Source: Psilocybe azurescens
Lineage: Eukaryota; Basidiomycota; Agaricomycetes; Agaricales; Agrocybaceae
Direction of reading: 5' to 3'
DNA length: 64,000 bases
Assembly: GCA_023853785.1 (NCBI GenBank)
Contig: JAJIRX010000620.1
Span: 1-64,000, forward strand
The notes beneath the pieces are model-generated. The model searched no databases. It was not told the origin of the DNA and saw only the letters and a list, made by a program, of their open reading frames with translations. The position numbers were made by a program, and so were the translations under genes. This document shows, in pieces, positions 1 to 9,323 of this stretch (the first letter of the stretch is position 1; every line of letters begins with the position of its first letter).

Positions 1-629
1 CCTCTGTCGCTGGTTGGCTCTCGCCTGGCTCCGACCGACAAGGCGGTGGTGGTGGTGGAAGGAAAATGGTTGGGGTCGGAATCAACAACGGACCGACGCG
101 GCATCAATATGTCACGCGCGTTGTTGTTTGTCCAGTCAGCAGTGCCGAGAATTTCGGCCGCATCACTATCTATTTAACTAATTTTATAATTTTCCATAAG
201 CCTTTGTGGCTCAGTTGGTTTATTGCGCTTTGCTGCATTCTCCGATGCCCGAGTTCAATTCTCGTTAGTGTCTTTTTTTTTATACTAGTATAAATTATAA
301 TAAAAGGACATCCGTTGGACTTCCATTGGAATTCTGTTGGACTTGTCCGCTGGAATTCCAATGGTCATGTCCGGTGGGATTCCGATGGACTTCCATTGGA
401 CTTCCGTTGGACTTCTGTTGGTTCTGTCCGGTCATTTCCAGTGGACAGTCCGCCCGACAGTCCGTTGGACTTGTAGTCCGTCGGACTTTCACCGGAATCT
501 CACCGGAATCTCACCGGAAAAATTCAGCAGTCCTAGACCAGAAAAATTGTCATTCTGAATATAGAAAGTCCGATGGAGTCCGACCGAGTCCGACCAAAAA
601 TGGGGCTGTGTAAAGACCTCCTTTTTTTT
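1..629 (+). repeat. tRNA-headed composite repeat, copy 1 (5' part outside the window)
   Basis: The segment is nearly repeated, inverted, at 52794-53417. In order it holds a GC-rich lead-in, a tRNA-like block at 200-272, a T-run, an array at about 300-540 of variants of GGACTTCCATTGGA with mixed spacing, and a conserved tail GGGGCTGTGTAAAGACCTCC ending in a T-run at 622-629. A pol III-type head, an unrelated body and a simple tail describe a SINE, but the T-run directly behind the tRNA-like block would stop pol III, so autonomous SINE behaviour is uncertain. The copy starts before base 1. No protein is likely here: open frames on both strands only follow the repeat. Confidence 0.75.
200..272 (+). 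other. tRNA-like block with A box and B box (pol III promoter-like)
   Basis: A box TGGCTCAGTTGG lies at 207-218 and B box GAGTTCAATTC at 251-261, at tRNA spacing. The T-arm folds (CGAG/CTCG around TTCAATT) and the block is 73 nt, but the acceptor and anticodon stems pair poorly, so it is a tRNA-derived relic and not a working tRNA. A run of T begins at once after it (273 on), as at a pol III terminator. The second copy (53132-53207, minus) is 76 nt with the same boxes. Confidence 0.7.
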
Positions 630-935
630 GCATGTTCGTCTATGTTCTCCTTTATCTTATTAAAACTGCATGCTTTTTGTCTGTTTTTAACTCTCACACT
701 ACGTATTTAATAACAATTTGAATGAAATTCTGTGATGACTTAAATGTCTGGACCTACTGGCTGATTTAACTGATGTAGTTGTGAGAGAAATGATATGTAT
801 TTTAGGTCATTTCGTGTGCAAATTTGGTGAGAGTATATGGACAGAGTAAATGATGTAAGTGACGAAGATATAGGGACTGAGACGAAAGCGGGAAGAACAG
901 GTAGAGGTAGAGAAGGCATCGGAATGGAAGGAGGC
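630..935. other. AT-rich spacer, no gene seen
   Basis: Between the repeat tail and the first minisatellite I see no conserved reading frame, splice-like signal or repeat. Confidence 0.5.
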
Positions 936-1145
936 GGGAGCGGGAGCGGTGGCAGGCAAAGGCACAAGCGGTGGTGGAGGCAGAGGCAGAGGCGCAAGTG
1001 GTGGCAGTGGCAGAGGCAGAGGCACAAGTGGTGACAGTGGCAGAGGCAGAGGCGCAAGTGGTGGCGGTGGCGAAGGTGGAGGCAGAGGCGCAAGCAGTGG
1101 CAGAGGCAGAGGCGGGAGCAGAAGCAGTGGCAGTGGCGGAAGCGC
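936..1145. repeat. 30-bp minisatellite, GC-rich
   Basis: About seven units with a 30-bp period, built from GGCAGAGGCGCAAGTGGTGG plus a variable GGCAGTGGCA-type part. Because 30 is a multiple of 3, all frames stay open and give glycine/serine/arginine or proline/leucine-rich strings; these have no gene-like start, intron or conserved motif. Confidence 0.85.
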
Positions 1146-2612
1146 CGCGCACCGACAACTGAGACCGCACTCCGACATTGGTTCCACACTGTGCCAATTG
1201 TGACCACACACCGAGAACACTTCTGCACTCCGACAATTTTAGAACGCACTCCGACAATTGAAACCACACACCGACAATTGTGACCGCATACCGAGAACAC
1301 TTCCGCACTCTGAAAATTGAGACTGCACTCTGACATAACTTCTACACTCTGACAATTATGACCGCACCGACATCACTTCCACACATCAACAATTGTGACT
1401 GCACACCAAGAACACCTGTGCACACCGAGATCACTGGCACACTCTGATGTCACCTCCACACACCAACAATTGAGACCGCACTCGACATCAGTTCCGCACT
1501 CTGACAATTGAGACCGTATCCGACAATTGAGACCGCACTCCAACATTACCTGTGCACACCAAGATTGAGCCACACACCGACATTGCCTGTGCACACTGAC
1601 ATCACTGGCACGCTCTGACATCACCTCCACACACCGAGATTGAGACCGAACATGGACATTACTTGCTCACACTGACATTGTGTCCATGCACCGACATGGG
1701 ACTGCTCACCGACATCCTCACTGAACTCCGACATCATGACCGCGCACCGCCATTGTGACTGCTCACCGACACTATGACCGTGCACCGACATCGAGACTGC
1801 TGACCGCCATTGTGACTGTGCACCGACATTGGGACCGCTGACCGCCAGGGTGACCACACACCGACATCAGGACCGCTCACTGCCGTTGTGACTGCTCACC
1901 GACATGACCACCATTGTGGCCGCTCACCGACATTATGACTGTGCACCAACATCAGGACCGCTCACCAACATCATCACCAAACTCCAACATTGGGACCATC
2001 ACTGAACTCCAACATTATGACCGCCCATTAACATTATGACCGCCCATTAACATTATGACTGCACACTGACATTGGGACCGCTGACCAACATCCTCACTGA
2101 ACTCTGACATCATGACCATGCACCGCCATTGTGACCGCTCACCGACATTATGACCATACCGACATTGAGACTGCCAACCGACATCCTGACCACGCACTGC
2201 CATTGTGACTGCTGACCGACATCCTGACCATGCACCGCCATTGTGACCCCTCACTGCCATTGTGACTGCTCACCAACATTGGGACCACATACCAACATTG
2301 GGACCGCCGACCGACATCCTGACCGCGCACCGCCATTGTGACCGCTCACCAACATTGGGACCGCCGACCAACATCCTGACTGCGCACTGCCGTTGTGACT
2401 GCTCACTGACATTGTGACCGCGCACTGACATCCTCATCAAACTCAGACATTGGAACTGTCACCAAACTCAGACATTATGACCACGCACCAAAATTGTGAC
2501 TGCACACTGACATTGAAACCAACTGACATTGTGTGCGCCCACCAACATTGTGAGTGGCCACCAACATTGTTACTGCACTCGGACATTGTGACCGATATGG
2601 ACAGTGCGTGCA
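1146..2612. repeat. Degenerate satellite-like array of about 18-20 bp units
   Basis: The 1.4 kb is filled by variants of CACACCGACAATTGTGACCG and CTCACCGACATTGTGACCGC. The first third prefers ACAATTG, the rest ACATTGTGAC or ACATCCTGAC, so the array has subfamilies. It ends exactly where the 447-bp inverted repeat begins. Its short frames read cysteine/valine-rich strings that follow the repeat and are not genes. Confidence 0.85.
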
Positions 2613-3059
2613 CCAATAATATAGAATCCTGACCAAGACTGCTGGTCAGAAGCCAGCTTCAAAACCTAGTAAAATTTATGTTTCATAAAACATAACATTC
2701 ACTCAACTAGCCCCAAAGTTCAGACATTAACCATGGTCCATCAAAATGAAAAATGAGTTCAATACCAGTGAGTATTAACTATGGAAAGCATAAAATTTTT
2801 CAAAGCCAGCTTCAAAGAGTGTTAAGTGAAAAATCTGAATTTGTTTGAGAACAGCCTCTGAAGCAAAATATTATGTTCCATAAAACATATTATTTAGACT
2901 CTCAGGCTAGCCTCTAACATCTTCATATGTTTTCTGTTCTTGTTAATTGTGAAAATAATAAAAGTATTTGAAGCCAATCTCATAGAGTGGGTTTTAACAG
3001 GAAAATCTGAATTTGTTTTAGACTTGCTTAAAAGCATGAATATTATATTCTCTGAACTT
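2613..3059 (+). repeat. Left 447-bp terminal inverted repeat
   Basis: It starts CCAATAATATAGAATCCTGA and ends CTCTGAACTT. Inside are three diverged subunits sharing pieces such as GCCAGCTTCAAA, ATCTGAATTTGTTT and CATAAAACATA, so the arm itself is built of repeats of roughly 120-150 bp. Confidence 0.9.
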
Positions 3060-3078
3060 TGATGCTCATACATCAGAT

Positions 3079-4791
3079 CTTCTTATTCAAGACCTGGCTG
3101 TTGCAAGACCATTTGCTCAGTTGGCTGCTCTCATTTACTTTTATACCAACAATTCTATTTATCAAATATACAACAGTCTTTTATTTGTCAACTTTGATAA
3201 AATCTTCACCACCATCAACATCACAACATATATGAAAAAATACTTCACGTCTACTTTTGGCTACTGCATTGGCATTAGTGACTGGAGACACATCAGTATT
3301 GGCTTTAGAAAAAGCTAGCTGGTAATCCAGAGAAATTAGTAGAAGAAGATGTATAAAAAACTGTTGGAGCTGCTCAAGCTCATCATAGCAAAGCAATAAA
3401 AACAGGATATATGCTATTAGTGCCACTGCACTTGGATCTGGAAATGCTGATGATATTATACTTTTATATCTGGAGCACAGCACAGATTGGCAAAAGTTTG
3501 CCAAGTGAAGCAAGGTGGATGATCTTTACCATATTGTCAATGCATGGCCAATGATATCCCACCTCCAACAAAAATTCTGCCAATAATTCAAGTGTTTCAA
3601 TGGCTTAAGAATTAATATTTTTGTTGGCTCCAACACTGAAAGACATGGATTGGGCTTCAATAAAAGAAGCCTTAACAGGGAGGTTAATTTACAAAATTTA
3701 AGTTTTACCAAACTTAAAATTCAACCAAAATCACCAATAGTAAGTAATTAATTGTCTAATATTGATTAATATAATGTTTTTATTTAGATACAAGTTACCC
3801 AAAATTTAAGTTTTACCAAATTTAATATTCAAAAGACTTAATTTCTGTATATAATTTCTTCACTTTTATATATTTATCTAAAAATTTATTATATAAAGAG
3901 TCTGTCCAATTTCCAACAACAGAAAATACAGATGAACTGCATTCAGTAAGTTTACATCATTGTATTTGCTTAACCATGTCTAATTATTTTTAGTTTGACA
4001 ATCTTTTCTCTTTCAATTCACCAAGACTGTCAGAGCAATCAATGGATTTTAACTATCCTCACAGTTTTCCTGAACTATGTCCTGCAAAACTTAATATTGA
4101 AACTGAATCTGAAGCTAATACTGTGAGACTTTGTCTACAACTTAAATTTTTGTACTGAACCTTTACTATAGTCATAATTTGATATAAATGTGCCTTTTAT
4201 TGCACCATGGTCATCAACAGAAGCACTCAAGACTTTAATTAAGCTCACTAAAAAGCCAAATACTGACTGGACAACACCACTGCAAAATAAAGTGTCATGA
4301 CTATTCTGAACTCAGAAAACGATATCTTGACTGTCCTTAACACTGGATCTGGAAAGTCAATGCTTGCACTTATTCCTGAAATCAATAACACTGATCATCA
4401 ATTCAAAAGCTGCACATCTATGAAGTCTTAAATAATGGATCAATATCAACAATTCAGAAAAGCTATAGTATATGATATCAGGATTCATTCCAAGCTTTGC
4501 TTTATTTGTCATGTACCAAGCTTTGCAGATAGAATGCATGGACAGTTTGGTGGACTAAAGAACTGTGAGTATCTGGATATAATGGATACAGTTTTGTATT
4601 TCTTTTGGGCTTTTAAGCCTTATTCTATAAAGAAAAAGTTTAAAATGAATTGGAAAAGGGTGGAAGACTTCAGTTAATGGCTGGTTTCAAAACCAGTTGT
4701 TGAAGAAGAAAAATCTAATGTTGTGTCTGCTTTTTTAATTTGTGTACATTCTATCTTACACCCATCAGAAGAAGAAGAATCACTGTATTAA
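3079..4791 (+). pseudogene. RecQ-like (telomere-linked-helicase-type) gene remnant
   Basis: Three blocks on the plus strand look like pieces of the large multi-copy basidiomycete RecQ-like helicases. Block 1 (about 3085-3535) has the upstream region with GYCIGISDWRHISIGFRK. Block 2 (about 4300-4380) reads ILTVLNTGSGKSMLALIPEI, a Walker A motif in the DEAD/RecQ style. Block 3 (4435-4791) has a CFICHVP knuckle and a charged end. The helicase core between motif I and the end is missing. One A missing from an A-run near 3310 and an in-frame TAA at 4675 break the frame. No start codon or full gene can be drawn. Assignment rests on motif I and family resemblance from memory, so the precise class is uncertain. 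Confidence 0.5.
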
Positions 4792-5900
4792 GTCCTTTCT
4801 GACAAGTTATATAATAGCCAATATTATTTGTTTTCAAAGTGTTCATGAGCAGTGAAAAGACAGTTGCACAGATAGCTGTGTAAAAAGATGATAATAAGGA
4901 ACACCTAAAATTTTCAGCATCCAAAAGTGCACATGTGTTATGATACATTCACAAAAATGTGAAAACGATGAAATATATAATATCATTTTGCAGCTAGGCA
5001 ATATGAACAGCATAATAAGTAATGTCTAAGCACTAGACAGTTAGGCTAATCATTGTAACAACAAATTAATATCTGTAAAAGGATGTGTCAACTAGAAACA
5101 ATACAAAAAAACAAAAATATAAGTTGAAATTTCAATACAGTGCAGCAGCTGAATGTTTAGAAAAACACCAGCTACATGTGATACAAATATAGACTTGACT
5201 CCAAAGTATTCTAGAGGTCTTGCTGAGTGTAATGCAGGTCCTATATAAAGATGGTAAATTTACCCTTTGTCCCAATGAATTTTCCCTAGTAATAATTTAC
5301 ACTTGTAAATGTTTGGGATATGACACTGCAAATGCTTTTTAACAATTCATAAAATTTATGACCTGCCACTACATATTGGGGGATTTGCTTTGCTCCACTC
5401 TTTGTGCTTATATCAGAATAAATAGCTATTAACAATAAATAATAGCAAGCAATTATATAATATCTTGAAAGTGATATGTGGAACTCATCCCATCCTCCTT
5501 TTAATGGTTTTTGGCACTGAACTACATTCTATATGATTTGATATAATAAACCAAAACCAAAATACAAAACCAGATAGAAATGGTCTAGACAAGATAAAAA
5601 GACTCTCTGTGTTGAGTTTGGTAAGGGTTGGCTTTGCCACTAGGATATGATGTATATGTAGAGTGTGGAGTGTGGAGCTTAGAAATATCTGAAAGAAAGA
5701 AAATGAATAACAGGATATATAAATGCATTGGCACATAGAGCAGCTATATTGTAGCAAGTGACTCAGGCCATAGAACATACACAATGTATACATATTACTC
5801 AGTGCTATAGAATTCTATAAAATATACCTATAATTAGAAGGTAGATAGAACATACAATGTAGTGACTTAGCCAGTACTATAGAATTCTATGGACAAGCTA
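4792..5900. other. AT-rich element interior without coding signal
   Basis: No conserved frame. A short direct repeat around TAGAACATACA...GCTATAGAATTCTAT occurs at about 5770-5815 and 5845-5890. Confidence 0.45.
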
Positions 5901-5904
5901 AATG

Positions 5905-6320
5905 ACACCCAATGTTGGCTGCAGCCACTGATATTGTGGGCTCAGCCCTGGTTTGTCTCTGGCTAAGCCAATGCCACAGGTCAGGCAAAATCTACAATTC
6001 AAACAGCTATAATAAACAATTTTAACATGAATGGGTGGAATTAAACAGCTGAAAAATGCATTGAAATTGTATATGCAGTGTATGAGGGTTTTAAAACTGT
6101 ATGAGGTCAGCTCCAAGTCAACCCTGGTTCAGCTTATATTACAAGTCAGCCACAGCCAATTATTCAATTGGCCAAAATATTAAGTATTAACAGAAATGGA
6201 TGGAAGTACATAACTGAAAAAATTCACTAAAACTGAATATGCAGAGGACAAGAGTTTTACAATTGCATGAGGTTGGTCCAATGTTAGCCACAGCTCAGCC
6301 AATGTTACACATCCTGAAAG
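5905..6320. repeat. Two diverged subterminal tandem units of about 200 bp
   Basis: Both units run from a CAGCCACAG or CTGCAGCCAC start through AACTGAAAAA, TGAATATGCAG or TGTATATGCAG, to GTATGAGGTCAG or GCATGAGGTTGG and an AATGTTAGCC-type end. They lie just inside the right inverted repeat, the usual place for subterminal repeats. Confidence 0.55.
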
Positions 6321-6334
6321 ACTTGATGAAAAAT

Positions 6335-6782
6335 AAGTTCAGAGAATATAATATTCATGCTTTTAAGCAAGTCTAAAACAAATTCAGATTTTCCTGTTAA
6401 AACCCACTCTATGAGATTGGCTTCAAATACTTTTATTATTTTCACAATTAACAAGAACAGAAAACATATGAAGATGTTAGAGGCTAGCCTGAGAGTCTAA
6501 ATAATATGTTTTATGGAACATAATATTTTGCTTCAGAGGCTGTTCTCAAACAAATTCAGATTTTTCACTTAACACTCTTTGAAGCTGGCTTTGAAAAATT
6601 TTATGCTTTCCATAGTTAATACTCACTGGTATTGAACTCATTTTTCATTTTGATGGACCATGGTTAATGTCTGAACTTTGGGGCTAGTTGAGTGAATGTT
6701 ATGTTTTATGAAACATAAATTTTACTAGGGTTTTGAAGCTGGCTTCTGACCAGCAGTCTTGGTCAGGATTCTATATTATTGG
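6335..6782 (-). repeat. Right 448-bp terminal inverted repeat
   Basis: Reverse complement of 2613-3059 with one extra base in a C-run near 6728. A further, diverged related unit follows outside the arm at about 6795-6880 (ATAAAACATA, ACTCAGGATAGCCT), which suggests the subunits are older than the element boundary. Confidence 0.9.
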
Positions 6783-7285
6783 GGGCTTACTTTACTGAAA
6801 GATAAGTTTCATAAAACATAAAATTTGAACACTCAGGATAGCCTTTAAAATCTTCATAGTTTAATTCAAGGCACAAAAATACCATACAGAATTTTGGAAA
6901 TTGATATAAACAAGGACTGTTTGCAATGCTTGAAAGAAGCAATGTTCAAAGTGTCTTGCTGTGGCGGTAGATGTAGGAGAACATCAAGATTGGGATACTT
7001 ATTTTGGATTACCAGAGTATTATAATCACAGAGACCATGAGGAGAGTGAAACTGAGCTTACGATGTGTATTCCTTCCTGCCGCCATTGTCTTGATTTTTC
7101 TCTGATATTTACATCTCAAGACTGGTCCTGATTATGTATCCGAACTATCTCAGGCTCCTGTTGAGACACCCAAGGTACATATATGTTCTAGACACTTATT
7201 AGTGAAGAAGAACTAACTACTACAATCCATAACAAGTACAACTTAGAAATATACTAAAACTGTAGTCTAATGCCCAATTAAGCCA
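6783..7285. other. Spacer, no gene seen
   Basis: Holds the diverged inverted-repeat subunit at about 6795-6880; the rest shows no supported feature. Confidence 0.4.
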
Positions 7286-7289
7286 AAAC

Positions 7290-7485
7290 ACTCCAATATT
7301 GCATGCCCATTTGCAGATATGCATGCCCCAGCCCCTGCATGCCCCTGCATGCCCCAGCAGCAATACTTTCCAATATTGCATGCACATGCACATATATACA
7401 TGCTCCAGCCCCTACACGCCCCCTTGCATGCCCCAGTTTTGCATACCCCAGCATGCCCTGCATGCCCCTGCCATGGTAAAAAACC
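7290..7485. repeat. GCATGCCCC minisatellite
   Basis: Irregular tandem copies of GCATGCCCC(AGCCCCT) interleaved with two copies of CAATATTGCATGC. GCATGC is itself palindromic, which keeps several frames open on both strands; those frames are proline/histidine/cysteine strings and not genes. Confidence 0.8.
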
Positions 7486-7633
7486 TGTGCCCCAGGGATA
7501 CTGGTGGAAAGACCTGTGTAACTACATGTGTGCCACAGAAATCTGCCAGTGCTCAAAAATTTCTATTCAGACAAAGGAAATGGCCAAATGAGTGCAGTTA
7601 TTTCAATTTATTAATTCTCCTTTACTGCTCGCA

Positions 7634-7696
7634 TGTTCTAGTACACAGGTATAGAAACCATGACTATCAAGCTCCCAAAATAGTACTGGCAGAGCT
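7634..7696 (-). repeat. Dispersed repeat fragment, partner at 20836-20895
   Basis: The reverse complement shares TACTATTTTGGGAGCTTGAT and flanking bases with 20836-20895 in opposite orientation (about 55-60 matching bases). It marks a transposon family present at least twice here. Nothing else is supported between 7490 and 8420. Confidence 0.6.
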
Positions 7697-8419
7697 GCCA
7701 ATCCATTCTCTGACATTTGTAGGCACTGTGACTCTGGAAACCTCTCTATTTTCACCAGGCACATATTTGTAGATAGTCTACAAGTGATACAAAGTACTAG
7801 GTAGTTATATCCCACATAATACATAATGCATAGACTAAGTAAGCTACCTGGATCAATTCTCAAAGAGGAATAATCCAAAAGTTCATTTCTTGTATGAAGA
7901 GGAATAACGGAGCTCACAGTGCGATCAATGTTATGATGTGTATGCATAGCCACTGATGCATCAATGACCAGGCCGCTCAAGCTTTAGCACTCAAAGGTAA
8001 ATGCCCACAATTGTCTTTGATTCTTTTGAGTTCTGGAGACTAGTAATGACATGTAATTAATGTAGTAATCTATAGCTAATACACCGGAAGTAATGATATC
8101 TGTAACAATATATTGACAATCTGGATCTGTTCTAATTCAATTTGCTTAGATCTCCTTTAAAGATCTAAGTTTAAACCACATGCAATATTTATTGCATTTG
8201 TGTGGGGATGACCAATCCCCACTAAGGGTAAGAGCATGTGACACGCATGTGACTACTGTGATGCCACAATTTCTATGAGACATTGTGTTTGGGCTTTCCA
8301 CAACATGATAATAAAGAATCTGCTGTTGCCATTATGTTCATAAAAGTGTTTTAGATGTTAATAGAAGAGTATAATTTTCAAATATTAAATATTGTTGTCA
8401 AAAAGCGAAAGGAGTGTGT

Positions 8420-8940
8420 TTCCCCTGCCAAATCTGTGCCTCTACCTTATTTTGAATAGAACTTGGCAACCAATGCGCCTATGCATATGATTTATAGGAG
8501 TATTTTGCTCAAAATTTCAATCTGAATCGAACTCCGGAACTGGAATTTTTATTTTCGGCCCCCATGTATGTTTATGGCCCATTTTTCACGTATATCTTGG
8601 ACATATGGTCCAAAATTAAAAATTCTGGTTCCGGAGTTTGATTTATATCAAAATTATGAGCAAAATACTCCTACAAACCATATGCATAGGTGCCTTGGTT
8701 GCTGAGTTCTACTCAAAATCATATCTGGCATACCAATTTGGCGTGGCACAGCCACTGATGGCATTCTATTTCGCGTATATCTTGGCCATATGGTCGACAA
8801 TTAAAAACAAGTGCCGTAGGTCGATTCAGATAAAAATTATGAGCAAAAACTCATATAGATTATATGCATAGGTGCTCTGGTTGCTGAGTTATGTTCAAAA
8901 TAGTGTTTGGGACACCAATTTGGCATGGCACAGCCACTGA
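8420..8940. repeat. Palindrome plus two 182-bp direct repeats
   Basis: 8577-8758 and 8759-8940 are tandem diverged copies of one unit (TATATCTTGG.CATATGGTC, ATTATGAGCAAAA, ATATGCATAGGTGC, TGGCACAGCCACTGAT). About 8430-8555 is an inverted copy of the middle of that unit, so 8430-8735 can fold into a long imperfect hairpin. Open frames in it simply follow the repeat. Confidence 0.75.
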
Positions 8941-9323
8941 TGGCATTCCACATGTTACTAAATGGCGGCAGAACATGCTGCAAAGGCTCTGCATCAAGAA
9001 TGGTGCACTCCTGGCTCGCATTTAGAGTACTTTTGCATACTTTCCACCACTACACATTGCTCTAGGTCATATAATTGCACTACTTCAACCCTTTTTCTCA
9101 TATTTTCTGCATAGAAAAGCATTAAAGTCACTGTTGTAAGCCTTTAGCAAGCTCTAATTTGTACTTTTAGCTCATTTAAGCATAGACATTCAATCACATC
9201 ATCACATATCCACATTTGTCAACATTTTTCCCCAGAATACGTGGTATGAACAATGTTTTTGGCTGAGTATCATAATATCTGTTAACTCATTCTCAATTTC
9301 TCATGCCAGAAAACCCCAGCTAT
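8941..9323. other. Spacer upstream of the transposase-like gene
   Basis: No gene seen. This would hold the promoter and 5' end of the gene at 9324 if that gene was ever expressed from here. Confidence 0.4.

Larger units (their letters stand above)
2613..6782. mobile_element. 4.17 kb element with 447/448-bp terminal inverted repeats carrying helicase remnants
   Basis: The arms 2613-3059 and 6335-6782 are inverted copies that I could align end to end with one difference, a C-run of two against three. Between them lie fragments of a RecQ-like helicase (3079-4791), a stretch without coding signal (4792-5900) and a subterminal tandem repeat (5905-6320). The outer flanks (AGTGCGTGCA and GGGCTTACTT) show no clear target duplication, so the true ends may lie a little further out or the element sits in other repeats. 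Near-identical arms argue for recent insertion, gene conversion or an assembly fold-back. The helicase content is an inference from motifs; no transposase is visible. Confidence 0.75.

Noticed and set aside
200..272. A functional tRNA gene
   Set aside because: Boxes and T-arm are present but the acceptor, D and anticodon arms do not fold properly.
326..613. Plus-strand frames of 73-95 codons near the left edge
   Set aside because: They are translations of the GGACTTCC array; the same strings appear on the minus strand at 52866-53088.
740..1336. Minus-strand frames of up to 198 codons and plus-strand Gly-rich frames
   Set aside because: They are produced by a 30-bp minisatellite and the neighbouring satellite-like array.
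1146..2612. CRISPR array
   Set aside because: Units are contiguous and degenerate without unique spacers, and the genome is eukaryotic.
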